NCBI GenBank assembly: GCA_021229015.1
Contig: CM037782.1
Location: forward strand, 38,216,316-38,280,315
DNA length: 64,000 nt
Direction: 5' to 3'
DNA from: Solen grandis
Taxonomy: Eukaryota; Mollusca; Bivalvia; Adapedonta; Solenidae
Both the position numbers and the translations under genes were made by a program. The notes beneath the pieces are model-generated. The model ran no database searches. It saw only the letters and a list, made by a program, of their open reading frames with translations, and was not told where the DNA came from. Positions 22,139 to 35,136 of this stretch are shown piece after piece. Positions within the stretch are counted from its first letter, which is position 1. Every line of letters begins with the position of its first letter.

Positions 22139-22530
22139 TTTGTTTGTTTGTTTGTTGGGTTTAACGTCCCACCGACAATATTTCAGTCGGTTGGAAACGA
22201 TGTCTACTTGAGACAGATATAGTGCTGCCACACTGCAGTATCACGCCGTAGAAATGTGGCAAGATACTGTCATAGGGTTGCCATATCAAACAGTAAGTTA
22301 TTCACGTTGGGCGCCAAATGTAACATATGGTGAAAAATAAAAGATTCGACCGGGACTCGAACCCAGGGCCTCAGGAATACCGTTCCTGCACTCTACCGAC
22401 TGAGCTATCAAGTCACATGTCTTCTTGTCTATTGATTTATCACCAAATACCCGTACCCGGCTACAATACCACTCCCAGTAACATTATCCTGACACCGGGC
22501 TTACAGTTCTGTAACTACCTTTATACAGGG
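22139..22530 (-). mobile_element. SINE-1 family copy (antisense) split by another tRNA-derived SINE
   Basis: The poly-GTTT tail start and gttgggtttaacgtcccacc open an antisense SINE-1, which runs to about 22262 and resumes at about 22468 (cattatcctgacaccgggct). Between them is a different antisense element whose minus-strand head reads gatagctcagtcggtagag and ends gggttcgagtccc, an A-box/B-box pair. This is a SINE within a SINE. Confidence 0.65.
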
Positions 22531-25464
22531 CTATGACCTTCAAATTTGATCCTACTGTATTTCAGCACGGCTGTGTTATATTAGGCAATGAAGACAATAT
22601 TTTCAGATGAGCGTCTCCAGGAACACCTTAGCACTCAAAATACAGCAACTCTCGCGTGAAGAGAATAGTATTATCGTAGCTTATCTTGTTCGTATTGAAA
22701 CACTAGTATGGCCAACACAGACCTTCCGCGGAAGAAAGTTGATGTAGGTTATCAAGACTGTGAAGCTAGGCAGCGGTTTTACTAGTCAGGCATGGGACTG
22801 CCAAAGTAGATTATTACGGACGCTGAACTCGTCTTAAGACTAAAGTACTTTCAGTTCCTTTTATATGTCGATTGCTTTGGTTTGCAAGAACTTTCTATTA
22901 TTAGAACAATGCAAAAATAAGAAACATGTACCTAAGATTCTGTGACATTTTCGGCAATCATATCGTCGAATACCGACTATTTCCCCTCGCCAGAAATATG
23001 ATGCTTTCCTACCTAATAGTGATAATGGAATGTTCCGTAACATTGATTTTGTCATCCCTCCTAAAATCTCAATGATTGACATAGTTGCAGTTCGTCTCCA
23101 ATAAAAAAAACGGAAAGGCAGAAAACGTTAAATGAATATCTGCTTTACTCAACCGGTTTACGTTATTATAAATTCATGAAATAAAAAAAATAAAGATTTG
23201 GATTCAGAAATAGATTCTCTATCATATATTTTTGATGTTTTGCTGTACGACAGGACTGGTGTATGCTCTAATCAAATATTTTATATTGATTCTTTCATTT
23301 AGTCGTCGGTCTATGGAAGCAGGATTTCCCAGTAATTACCAGCGGGTAATGTAACTTTCCCGGTATTTAGGTAATCCACCAATCATGAAGTTACCCTAAA
23401 TATCATTATTTAGATGTATATAAACATCTTTGTCGCAAATTGGGAAGACAACCTCGTATCGTATCGACCGATTTTTATTCGAGGTCGTGAATCACACCTC
23501 CCTCCACTTGAACAAGTGTCGATATAAACCAAAAGACGTTGCGATGAGTGAAATCACAAGTAAGATTTTTAATGGAAAAAAAGATAAAAAGTTTGATTCT
23601 GAAAGTTCCTCTTATATATGAAATAATTAAATTTTAATTTTGGATACGTCTAACATCGGGACCTCGATTTCAGATAAATTAAAAAATTTTTTGAGGAGCA
23701 ATGATTAATAAATGAAAAAGATAAATAATAAAGCAGGAAAAATCCTGTTTTGATAAATTATTACGACGCTTAAAGATTGTTGAAAAACATTGATTATCAA
23801 GAATGATCACTTTCAAATTTACTCTTGATTCATTATGTTACTTAGTTAACGAAAATGATGAGTTTATATAAGTTTCCAAGAAACTTGTTTTCTCATCCAA
23901 AAGCTGTATTCAACTGATGATTACTTACTTATAAATGCATATTATGGATAAAAAAATATTGTTTAAACTGACAAAAGTTTGCTAAAATGATGCCAGAGTT
24001 ATGGACCTTATTCATGACAATCCTATGGTCAGGCTCTGATAATCAATGGAATTTGATTTCAGTAGCATAAGAGCAGAGAAGGATAAAGTAACGCCACAGA
24101 AAAGTGTTAACAGACAGAAATAGGGGAATAACTGATAAATATCGATTCCAGAATTATGGACTATATTCATGAAAATGCCTCTTGGCAAGCTCTGCCCTTT
24201 AATAAAATGTTAGTTTAGCAGGAGTAACGCTTTACTGAATTAAAGGCGTGACAGTCGGACAATCAGACGATTGAGAAGTGATCCCTTTGTGTCACCTCTG
24301 GTTACAGCAGATGACATAGAAAACAACCAAACTTGCAACACAGTAAATTCTTTGCAGGCTAGAGTGGAATTTTCTTGACGTTGATGTTCTAGAAAAAGTC
24401 CTGGAATCAGATCAGGTTTTATATAATGCAGAACGTGATCCGAATACCAAGTCATCATTAACTGCCAAAATTGGAAGAAAAAAACCTTTGAAATGTAATT
24501 ATTTGCAGACGAAAACTAATGTAATAATTTTCAGACAAAAACTAAAACTGTCACCGAAGTGAGTTATACATCAGCATACTGCTTTGTTCTAAATGTTGAA
24601 AGCAGTAACTATGGGTTAATGTAAATGGCCACCTTTTTCTCATAAAAAACTAGTCAAAAATAAATCTTAAAATATATTTCCCTTTCATACAAGATAAATG
24701 TATCCAAAATATAGTTTCTGCTAGAGCTTATTAACAGTAATGAAAGTACCAGTGAACTTGACCTTACAGAGCTTTAAAGCTTTATCTTCATTCAAGCTAT
24801 ATGTGTTGCAAGCTTAGAGAAAAGTCCATTTTATGGACAGACAGTGAGCAGTAACACAAGTCCTTTTTTAATTTTCGATCTACAATATTTTAGAAGCTAT
24901 GCTCAGGACAAGAAATTGCTAATACAAAATGATCAAGACAAATTACTTGCTCGTAAATATCATTAGAGTTACATCTCTTGTTTGACAACGCTTCCTGTCG
25001 TCAACCTCTATCGATGTACAAAGTTTTTTTACGTTTGTACCTACAGTACTTCAGAAGTTATGACCCGAACAAGAAATTGTTAACGCGGACGCGGGACGAA
25101 TAAACGATCGTAATAGCTCACAAGCTGAAATTCAAAAGCTAATAACACAGTTCAAACAATAAAAAAAAATCAAAGCTCGCATGGTGAATCTGAGATCATC
25201 AGATCATTACACAGGATAATTATCACTTCAATCCATTAAACTCATTCGCAAATGGAAAATCATCCTCTGGAAGTTCCATGGACCGATTTGGTCTGGCAGT
25301 TTTTGTATGCGCGAGAGGAATTAAAGATTTCGTCTCAGTGAAAGTTATCAATGGCTGAAGCTTAAATCATAAACCTGATACGCTTTTTGCGCAAGCTCAA
25401 CCCTAAGCATACTGTTTTTTTTTCCAAGACAACAATTCGTAGTGTTTTGCCTCAATGATATTTT
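22531..25464. other. AT-rich unassigned sequence up to the assembly gap
   Basis: There is no convincing gene. A TATATAAA at 23417-23424, followed by a 25-aa reading from ATG at 23544 (MSEITSKIFNGKKDKK), is a weak promoter-exon candidate. A CCAAT at 23381 lies upstream. The 73-aa minus ORF at 22861-23082 has no recognisable domain. Confidence 0.4.
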
Positions 25465-25564
25465 NNNNNNNNNNNNNNNNNNNNNNNNNNNNNNNNNNNN
25501 NNNNNNNNNNNNNNNNNNNNNNNNNNNNNNNNNNNNNNNNNNNNNNNNNNNNNNNNNNNNNNNN
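25465..25564. other. Assembly gap of 100 N
   Basis: There is an exact run of 100 N. Round-number gaps usually mark joins of unknown length. Confidence 1.
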
Positions 25565-25911
25565 ATGTTTTTCTTTGCTATGGAGACACCCCGTTTTAGA
25601 AATGGATTCTATCGTAAGAACTGTATTGTCTCGTAAAAATTGAATGTACGTCTAAAAGTTGTTTAGTTGAGCCTAATTATTCGGAATACGTTTGCCTTCG
25701 AATTATATGGCTTCAACTTGCTTTTAGCAATGTGGCTACTGTGTGCTTCTTTTGTCAAACTGCAGTTTTCTAAAATTCAGGAAATATCACTAGTGATGCG
25801 CTTTTCACGATAACAAACAATACTTAAATCATGGCCGTTTATTCCAAAGTATTATCTGGCACCCCTTTGGTTATTATTGTTTAATGGAAGTGTTTTCAAT
25901 AGTATATTGGT

Positions 25912-25990
25912 CACGTGACCTGGAAAAAGTATATAAAGCAGGTCCGCTCAGTTTTTCAGTCAGTCTGTTTTCAACTGTCATCAGGGTAAG
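25912..25990 (+). promoter_or_regulatory. Candidate TATA/Inr core promoter with short first exon
   Basis: An E-box CACGTG at 25912-25917 precedes TATATAAAG at 25930-25938. An initiator TTCAGTC has its A at 25958, 28 bases after the first T of the TATA box, the usual spacing. About 28 bases later, atcagg|gtaaga (donor GT at 25986) looks like a splice donor, suggesting a short non-coding first exon. This is inference from motif geometry. A downstream exon was not proven. Confidence 0.5.
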
Positions 25991-26586
25991 ATTTCAGGTC
26001 CTGCAAATATATCCTTGTTGATTGTTAGGCTTTGGTATCTCGGCGCAAGTTCTGTCTCCCGAGTAGTCACTTTAAGTTAGCATTGTTTGAGACGCAAAGA
26101 TTCAGAACATTCTTGATACCAAGGGTTCCGATAAAACCTATTACTTGGGTATTTGGGAGCCCATATAGCATCAATATTGTTTGCTTGTCTTTCGGTACAG
26201 AAATTGTAATTTACGTAGGTTTGATCGTCCGATGATATGTTCATTATTAAGGTGGTCCGAGATATTAATTTAAGGTGGGTTTTGATCTTTGATATTAAAT
26301 AATGATGCAGAGTTAAAGTTTGGGTTTTATACCAAATGATTTTGAGTTTAACATTTAAATTAAACAATCCATGTTTATTAATTTGTTTAATCCCTGAGGA
26401 TTTTGTGTCACCATGATCATTTTACCGAATAATTGGTCTCTAGTCATCGGCTAGATAAACCCAAGAAAAAATGAGTTTATGAACATTTATAATTAGCTCC
26501 ACTACACATCACATGATCATCTAACTGTAACTGTAAAGGCAATGGATTTAAAAAAATTGATAAAACTGATTTATATATAAGTTAAA

Positions 26587-27650
26587 TTGATACAAAAAAT
26601 ACTCAAAGATACAATTCAAATTGTTTTAAATTTTATTTTAAAAAACATCATGGAAACAGTATTGATTCCAATTATATTTAAAGATAGTTTACAAAAAAAG
26701 TGTTCAGATCTGACTCCTATAATGACCGAAGCAACAAAAAGCTACAAGCTCTTTTCTGAACCAAAGTATATTGACAACGGAAGCTGGATTTTCAGAGCAA
26801 TCAGAATCGGATGTTATGGTAAGGATGCCATTCCTCCAATTTACCAGTGCTAGATGTACGTTTTAATGCACGAAAACTACGATGATTGTCGATATTTCTG
26901 ATGAAATTAATGTTGTCTTTCACGTGGAAACCGAACTGAATCATTTATCATATAATGGTGATTATGCCGGGTTGGAATGTATCTTAGCTTTCAGAAGAAC
27001 TTCCAGAGATTCTATGCAGTTCTAAAACACCCTGGTGTCTGTAAAGCAACTGCTAAAATCGTCACTGATTAAAATCTATAATTTAATTAATACATATAAT
27101 AAGATATTTTTACATAGAAATAGTGCTTATTCCAATTGTCCAATGACTGAACAATTTAATGTTAGAAGAAGAAACCATCAACAACAATTGTAAAATGGTA
27201 GTTGGTATGACATGATAGATTTTTTCGGAACTCATACAATTAACACTGTACATTCAACTTCAACACTTACATTTCCCCACAGAAAAACATAACCACATTT
27301 AAATTTGCCATATGTTCGAATTGCATTTCATAGGAAGGAAACCCGGCCTAAGCATATCAGAAAAAATACATGATGGAAATAAAAAACCCAAATCATTTAC
27401 GATTCATTTGTATTCCCTGCATACGATTTACGAAGAACACTTGCAGAAATTAAGCAAAATCGTTTAGAATTCAAATATGCTGTTGTTCTGTTTCAGACCT
27501 GATGATTTCACTCCTTGGAAGTAAAAAAAATTGAAATGGATAACAATGTATGCATATTTAACATCGCAATAATGGGGAAAAAGTTTGCAACAGCAATAAT
27601 TACTACTGAGGAAATCTACTAAAAACACCAGTACACGAAATAAGTTCAAT
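26587..27650 (+). pseudogene. Decayed coding region of unknown protein
   Basis: Several plus-strand pieces look protein-like despite stops. There is an 88-aa frame (26587-26853) with an internal ATG at 26650 (METVLIPIIFKDSLQKKCSD, later GSWIFRAIRIGCYGKDAIPP). A second frame near 26883-27020 reads MIVDISDEINVVFHVETEL and GLECILAFRRTSRDSMQF. A third near 27410-27480 reads FVFPAYDLRRTLAEIKQNRL. All are on the same strand in order, downstream of the promoter candidate. I do not recognise the family. It may be a dead gene or dead element. Confidence 0.3.
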
Positions 27651-28569
27651 TAATTGTGCATGTATGTCTGTTTTGGCTATTTAAACAGAAATAGGGACTG
27701 TGTTCTTTGTTAATTACTTTCAAATTTATTCCCGTTTGGAACTGCATGTAATAAACAGTGTTAACAAAAGAATGGGGACTTTTATATCCTTTCAAAGATA
27801 TCAAATATATTCATGCAACATTACTGGCTGACAGGAAATAGACATATCCTTTTTTTCGTAAGTTATGAAAATATGAAATTAAACTCTAAATTTAGAAAAT
27901 GAATCTTACTGTCAAGTAAATATATCAATTACAAATAGTGTTTAGTTTTATCACAATAAAAATGATTTCTTCCAAAAGTGAAAATATGATAGCCGTACAA
28001 AAAATGCCACACATAGACACTTGTTGGATGTTAGAAATATGTTTTTGTAAATTTGAAGGTTGGGCTGAATGTCGGACCCACACCTATTCTTTCTCATTTC
28101 ATTTAGTTGAATAAAGAACTGAAAATTGAACCCATGTCTTCGTATTTTAGTATGTTGAGTGAAGAGAATTATGTCAAAACTGAATTAATCTAAATGAAAT
28201 GAAGCAAGTTGAAACCATATCTACGTAATCTATGCATTTGCATTTCAAAAATTTGAATGTCTAACCCATATCTAACATTTGCATTTCAGTACTAAGCTGA
28301 ATGCAGCGCTAAATTTCGATATCAGATCTATGCATTCGCCCGCTGGTTAAACAGTTCGAATGCAGAGATGAATGTCGAAATCTTACTGCATTGCCAACTT
28401 CACGGAAATTTATCATCACATCTTATGTTTTGTTACATAGGGTAGATCTTCTTGATTAAGAGAATGACACCAGTTGGCAGTCTCGTTGATTTTAATTCTT
28501 TTCGTCTCCAAGCATAGCAATTAACACCAGTGACACACCTTCGCACTATAATTATTGTTATTGACATGG
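27651..28569. other. Unassigned AT-rich sequence
   Basis: There is no gene or clear repeat. Between 28170 and 28400 there are loose repeats of gaatgtctaacccatatct-like and gcatttgcatttca-like strings. Confidence 0.4.
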
Positions 28570-28582
28570 TAAGAATGTAAGT

Positions 28583-28841
28583 GGGGCCTCCGTGGCCGAG
28601 AGGGTAAAATTACCAACTTTAATACTTACTTAGCCCCTCACCGCGCGGGGTCGAGGCCCGGTAGTGTCATTCGGATTTTTATGTGAGGAAGCCTTCCAGC
28701 TGGCTTGTTGTAGGTCGGTGGTTCTACTCGGATTCTTCAGTGCAGCCGGTATCTTCTTCCACCTGTAATTAGCTGGACGTCGCTATATGACTTAAATACT
28801 GTCGCAACGACGGTAAACTCAAAAAAAAAATAAAAAAAAAA
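28583..28841 (+). mobile_element. SINE-2 family, complete copy
   Basis: The tRNA-like head is gcctccgtggccgagagggt. The body includes aagccttccagctggcttgt, ggtcggtggttctactcgga and tagctggacgtcgctatatg, and the tail is ggtaaactc plus A-rich sequence. It is flanked by a 13-bp target duplication, taagaa(t/c)gtaagt, at 28570-28582 and 28842-28854, with one mismatch. Confidence 0.88.
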
Positions 28842-28854
28842 TAAGAACGTAAGT

Positions 28855-29929
28855 AAATTTCCAATGAGAATAGAAGAAAAAGTGTAAAACATACTGCTAT
28901 GTCGAAGAATACAAAAAACTTTGCCATGTCATTTACCAGCGCAACTTATCTAACTGAAATGTCGCTCAAATGTCAATGGTGTCACGAAGATTGCATAAGA
29001 CCTTTCATGCACTTGTTCATTTCTAGGGACAAATATACGTTTTTACCGTGTATTTCTTTTAAGACAAGCGAATGAACTTGTCCTATTTTGTGGGCTAAGT
29101 CTACACAAGAGACGGAAATATGATTTAGAAATCTGAAAACAAATTTAACTTTGCTTTGTAACGTGATTATCAAATAAAACAGAATATTTCATGACGTTCT
29201 TACGTATAATGAAAGACCTAAGTCCTTAGTATAATGCACCTCTTCTTGCTGACAAAAATGTATGATTTATCGATGTGATAAAATTATATAAGTAAAACCT
29301 AAAACAAAGGCAAAAAATATGTATATATATGTTGCATCTTGTATTGTGACAGAATCAAATAAAGTGAACTGCAAACGAGCATAATTATATGAGCCACATT
29401 GCTCTATTGGAAGTTTGCAATATATATAAACAACTTCCTCTGATAGATGCTTTTCACAGTTGCGTCGGGAACATGTGGAATTTGAATAAATATTGTTATT
29501 TTCACGATTTTGTGGTTATAAAACATTTGTAAAAAAAACTTGAAATTTTAGTCTTATTTCTGTTCCTTTAAATATTAATGAAAATTACAGCGTCTGAATT
29601 ATTTCAAACAGTAATTTAATTGGCTCAGAAAGCAGTTAATGCTTGATTAGAAAGTCTCATTTTGCTTAATTTGCCAAGAAATTCAAATCGCTTCACGTTT
29701 TATTCAAGCCATTAGCCGCTGTATTATTATCGCATCTATGGATTCTGTGTCATTAGAATCAATAAAATAAGGTCTCCTAAAATAGAAACGCCATTAAGTC
29801 GGTGGTTTCTATCTTTATATCTTGTAAACTGTTAATTGTTATGTAATGCGATTTCATGATAATGTCTTATTATATGTACATTTAACTCTTCATATAACTA
29901 ACCCGGATATATTAAACTCTCGAATATAT
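28855..29929. other. Unassigned AT-rich sequence
   Basis: I see no gene, RNA gene or recognised repeat. Confidence 0.5.
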
Positions 29930-30195
29930 CACACTTTCAGTCATTTGGAGACTGTGTCTACTTAAGACAGATATGGTGCCGCCACTCTGGGGTATCATGC
30001 CGTACGTAGCCAGGTGGCACGATACCATACCAAGTCACATTATCCGGACATCGGGCCAAGTGGTCATGGAATTATTTTTATATTCTGAACGCCAAGCAAG
30101 GGAAGTATACCAGAATCCTTATTACGACTTTGGTGTGTAGCAGCCTGGGCTCGATCCCATGACCTCCCCATTCCGGTAAAGACACGACACTTGCT
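29930..30195 (-). mobile_element. SINE-1 family copy, antisense
   Basis: tcagtcatttggagactgtg, ccgccactctggggtatcat, cacattatccggacatcggg and gaacgccaagcaagggaagt match the SINE-1 body in reverse. The head region is degraded and the tail lacks the GTTT run. Confidence 0.8.
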
Positions 30196-31508
30196 CTACG
30201 TATTGTCTACATTTTTTAACAATTTCAACATGTGAACTGAGAGTCTTCCTTCATATGAAATTAACTAAATACCGCCATATGACAGAAATATTATAATATC
30301 ATATAAATGAATTGTATCATTTCATTCTTATATTTCTACAACAAATCTCACCATCTGTACGCTGTATCCATATTAACAGCGTACTTAATTGCTATAATAG
30401 TTGGCAAAATGTATCTTCAAGACTAAGTATGTGTTAATGATGTCAAATGACTAATGGTTCCTTGTATGTCGTAATTATGGCAGCTTAAAAAGAAAAAAAA
30501 TCAAAATAAAGCGGAAATATAAACAAGAAATATCTTTAAAAAAAGATGGCCGTGTTAACCAGCTTGATGATTAGTGTCTGAATGGCTTAACATGTAAAAT
30601 ATTTTGTTGTTGGTTTAATAGATGTGTAATTCCTGTGTCAGTGCAGCTCTTTGAAATACCACGGATCCAAATAATTTGTACAATCTTGGTAGACACTTAC
30701 AGCCTTAAAACATCTGCTCATTAGACTTCGTTTCGCGGGCTACAACACGAAACCGGATATTACGTTTTTGTTGAATATAGGATCTGACAGGGTCGAACAG
30801 TCAATTCCGAAATCTATTTGTTTCCTATTTCTTCTACTCTTTCAGTTTACCTTAAAAGGGTGCAGTGTCTTACTATTCTGGACAAATCATTCGCAGGGGA
30901 AGAAAAACTTCAACTTTTAAAACAAACAGAGATTTAAAGAACTCGTTTCCGCAACTCCTTTCTTTTCTTTTAACTTATTTTACAATGACCAATGGAATTT
31001 AGCAAAGTATATAATAACCATTGAAAAGCCTAATTTTATTCCGCTTCATTACTGTGTGTTTCACAGGAAGTCAGGGTGAGAATAAACGGCCTAACGACCG
31101 AAAAAGACTGACTTATTTAGTTAATTTAACAATACTTAAAAAAGTGTACCGAGGATGATGGCCATTATTACAGAATAAAAATTATTTGAACTGAATTTAT
31201 GTACAGCATGTTCGCACGATAATTTATCAATTGTATTCAATGTTTCTGTAACATGAAAATTATAAGATTGTTCAAATTCTCCTTCAGTTGTCAGCAAACG
31301 TATATTTCTCATTTATACGCCTAAAAAGACTATTTATTGCCTTTTTAATTCAGCTGATATCTACTTTCTTTTTATAATACTCTTCACTTAAAATAATTAC
31401 TGGCTGAAGATAGTCGGAAGCTTCCCGTAGCTGGTTGTTATTCCGATTTTGTAACAGTGGTGTTTAAAAGTGGGTTGTCTTGGGGAAATAGATCATGATA
31501 ATGATAAA

Positions 31509-31510
<2 letters not shown>
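30196..31510. other. Unassigned AT-rich sequence
   Basis: I see no gene or repeat beyond homopolymer runs. Confidence 0.5.
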
Positions 31511-31555
<45 letters not shown>

Positions 31556-31561
31556 ATATAT
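31511..31561. repeat. (TA)n microsatellite
   Basis: A TA dinucleotide array of about 50 bases with one phase break. Confidence 0.95.
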
Positions 31562-32165
31562 TATTTGCTAAAACATTTTCTTGCTTTTGTTTGTACAACT
31601 GCATTAAGTTATAATTTACAACAATGAACTGCATAATTAAACTTAAATTCTATCTTTTCGCTCAATCTACGCCTGTCCTAAATATACCATAATAAATATT
31701 ATTTGATATGAACACCGGAAGTCACTTCCGGCGCTCCAACGTATTCCGTATTCCGGGGACTGGTTATTGTAATCCAATTAAATCATAATTATGGTCCATC
31801 AAATGCTTATAAAGACTTCAATGCAAATGCAAGCATCCATTGACCATTGAACTTAAAGGCTCTTTTATTCTAGTCTACATGTAAATGTTTGCATTTGCTA
31901 TAAAATTCCCATAATCACTTGATAGATCATAATCACAAACTTAATAATTATTTTTTATCGATTTGAATTTTCGCGGTTGGGGAATTCTGCGTTGTAAGGG
32001 GAATTAGATGATATAACACCAAGCATGGCAAAATCAGCAAAGAGAAGTGACTGCATTTGACACAAGAAATATCTCCGCCGATGATTTGAACAAGAAACCG
32101 GCCTTTGAGAAGTATTTTCTCTTAACCGACTTAAAAACTGAATAGGAATCCCGGTCTCTGTATTC

Positions 32166-32315
32166 TGAGTATACCCCTTCAAACTTGCTTGTTGTAAATT
32201 GATGGTTCTACCCGGATGTCGTGTTTGCTTTTAAATTATGTAAGGTCCCATGTTGTCTTTGATTATCTGTTATAAGCTTAAAGTCGTGATGCGAATGACA
32301 TACTGTCAAAGCGAC
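32166..32315 (+). mobile_element. SINE-2 family, degraded fragment
   Basis: cttgcttgttgtaaattgat, ggttctacccggatg and, farther on, actgtcaaagcgac align in order with the SINE-2 body at 28688-28820. The head is not recognisable. Confidence 0.5.
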
Positions 32316-32842
32316 TTTCACGACCGTTCATAGCATGCAACTACCCGTGTTAACTTTGCTAGATTTTCTAATTCACCTTTTCAAACGAAAATAATCCATT
32401 TATCGCCCAAAGATTAATTAGGGGAAATAAAACTACAAAACAATAAATAGCATTGGCCAAATTACACTGCGGATTTTTTTTATATTTTTATTTATTTATT
32501 TGTGCATAAAATAGCTGTAATCTGAGCAGAACAGGTATCGTCTCTAATGACCCAGCAAGTATCCGTGTCCTTGCCATCATGTTTACGAGAATCGTCTGTG
32601 AATTAAATCATTAGCAAGAATATACATGTAAATAATCCGATTAATTGTATTATATACATGTATCTCCAGAAAATACACGCATATGATAAACATTGTAATG
32701 TAAGTCAGCAAAACATCATGAAAATCTTGTTTATCACTCTTTCTGAACAATTATAACATTGTCTAATCCAGAAAAAAGTATACTTTATCTTGTGGAAACA
32801 TCTATAAATATATTCAACATATTATGTGTAATCAATTCAGAA
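32316..32842. other. Unassigned AT-rich sequence
   Basis: No feature seen. Confidence 0.5.
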
Positions 32843-33135
32843 CCGGTCCTGCCGGCGGAGTGGTTAGAGCGTCCGCCCCGGAATTGGGAGACCGTTGGTT
32901 CGGTCCTTGGCCGCGACATACCAAAGTCGCAAAAATTGGTACTGCTATAGCTCCCTTGCTTGGCGCTCAGCATATAAGAGTAGTTCCAGGACAGGTTGGC
33001 CCGGTGTCAGGATAATTTGACTGGGTGTGGTATCATACCATATGTCTACGGTATGACATTGCAGTGTGGCAGCACTTTATCGTCTCTAAATGACTGAAAT
33101 ACTGTCGGTGGGACATTAAATCAAATAAATAAACA
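32843..33135 (+). mobile_element. SINE-1 family, near complete copy
   Basis: The head is ggcggagtggttagagcgtc, with a B-box-like ggttcggtcc. It is followed by cttgcttggcgctcagcata, aggttggcccggtgtcagga, atgtctacggtatgacattg and cggtgggacattaaatcaaa, with an AAATAAATAAA tail. Small ORFs on both strands here are shadows of the SINE. Confidence 0.9.
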
Positions 33136-33437
33136 GTCATAAGTAGGTAGGATGGACAATACAGACGTCTTAACTCCGCATTGCAAATGCCTCGAGTGAA
33201 CTTTTAGTAGTCTGCAATACATACTTGTGGCTAGATCTATCTATCTGCATTAAATGCATATATATCTCGTGCAAATACAGATTCACCAGTTTTCCTTGTA
33301 TCATCTGATAAATCCTACGTGGATATAACCATGTATTCGGGGTAATTCTCTCGCTTAAAACTTTCATACGCTCCATATCAGAATGTTTTATGTTTTTCTT
33401 GTGAGGTGTCTCACGCTTCTCTTATTTTCTAATTTAG

Positions 33438-33438
<1 letters not shown>

Positions 33439-33471
<33 letters not shown>
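33439..33471. repeat. Poly-A run
   Basis: About 33 consecutive A followed by ggagagagag. No retrotransposed gene body was recognised to its left. Confidence 0.9.
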
Positions 33472-33473
<2 letters not shown>

Positions 33474-33479
33474 AGAGAG

Positions 33480-34910
33480 AGCCTCAGATAAAATGTATTG
33501 CTTAAAGGAAAAAACATTATTGGGAACTTCCTGTTTTTAAGTTGCTTGACTATGTTTTACGAACATTACCCTCTGCTAGAAAATTTAGCTAAATCGATCT
33601 GGGTTTCATTCCTAACGTTTCGGTTTTATTGCTTTTGTTGCACAAAACAATTAAATTTAACAATGATGCGATCCTACTTCAAAACCCCATCTGTTGAGGA
33701 TTTGAAGTAGTGGCATTAATGCATCGTAATATATAATTGTTATACAAGATCTGGTTAACGCTGTATCCACTTTCTGAGAGGCAAAACGTGAATACAGCGT
33801 CTCAGCTGGCCGTGTCGTATGTGCATTTGCCTTCATTTGCAGGTTTGAAAACTGAACTGACAGTGGCATACAGAGACCGAATCTCGTTCTTCTTTCATTA
33901 ACAAAACATATTTTTTATTAATTCATAATTTTACTTTCTCACCAGTTTTTTTTCTTATTATTTAATTATTCCCAGCGTAACTGGGTGGGTATAGTTGTTT
34001 TATTCTATTACAGCTTTTTTTCTCTTCTTTTAATCCCATATGCAGTCAAGCATTGAGTAAACCATCTAAACAAAAACGTACAATATATGTGTGATTTGCA
34101 TGTACCCATTATTAAACGTTGTGGTCAAAAATCATGAATAAATATTTATGATCTGATCTGGATTCAAACCTACAACCTTAAACTTCGAAATCTAGCAAAT
34201 TATCATTGAAGTATGGAATGCATGTGTTACTTGAATGATTCTCAATAATACATATATGTCTTTTATCATACTTTAAAGTGTGTTTTACTTCGGAAACCGA
34301 AAATTGCCGCAGAGAGGTCACTGAATATTTAGATGTCTCGGTTAAATATTGACAGCACTGTATACATAATCACACTTCTTTTGCAACACTTTTACTAGTT
34401 TAGTCTCTGAGAAGCGGTTCAAAATATCATTTATACTGTTTAGCATCATTTGCACACAGCATCCACAACACGCTGTTACTTCTGGGCACGCAGCGGGGCT
34501 ACTTCATCGTGCTTCGCGTGGAAATGGAAGTAAGTAGGAAAGTCGATCCCCCCTCCCCCTTATTATTTATCTCTATATAAACGAGCTAAATAAAAAATAA
34601 AAATAATATTTATGTTAGTGATCGTTTGGATGAGCAAATTGAATGTCAGTGAGTCATAAAAGGCCCATAATTTAATAGGGATACAATTTTCATTAAAAAG
34701 AAATGATGAAATGACATTGACATCTTGAATGCTAACGCAAATAGTACATACTGTGCAAATATCTGCTGTAAAATAATAGTTGAACGCATTTAAAATGTTG
34801 ATTAAATTTCGACATTTAGTATTTCGCATGGATGTCAAAATACTCTCATTGTTTACATTTTCATTTGGCGAGTGTTCCCGAAGACGGCCAGTAATCGGAA
34901 ATAATCATCC
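33480..34910. other. Unassigned AT-rich sequence
   Basis: No gene or recognised repeat. Small ORFs lack domains. Confidence 0.5.
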
Positions 34911-35136
34911 TTGTACTCGTGATTCGGTAATGAAGACATACGGGATGCATAGGCAAAACGCCAGAATATGCTGGCGATTTTGTAAACTATTGAATGGTCG
35001 TAGTTTAGTTAAACATTCTTTCTTATTAATACATTTTATTAATGTTGTTAACAAATATGTACAGATTGCATCTTTTAACAAATCTGTAACACACATTTTA
35101 CTTCTCCGTCCAAATTGGAACAATGATGGGCCTTAA
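34911..35136. repeat. Dispersed repeat R1, copy 1
   Basis: It matches 59553-59815 in the same orientation, sharing tgtactcgtgattcg, tacagattgcatct, aacaaat(t/c)gtaacacacattt-like sequence and atgatgggcctt versus ataatgggcctt. The copies are clearly diverged. ORFs on both strands lie within the repeat and are not genes. Family unknown. Confidence 0.75.

Noticed and set aside
22360..22425. tRNA gene on minus strand
   Set aside because: A/B boxes are good but it is embedded in a SINE-like element and stems are imperfect; treated as a SINE head.
31511..31561. Replication origin or attachment site from TA richness
   Set aside because: Simple TA microsatellite with phase break.
33439..33471. Poly-A tail of a processed pseudogene
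   Set aside because: No gene-like body or target duplication was found to its left.
34780..35136. 118-aa ORF on plus strand
   Set aside because: It lies within dispersed repeat R1, has a competing ORF on the other strand, and shows no domain.
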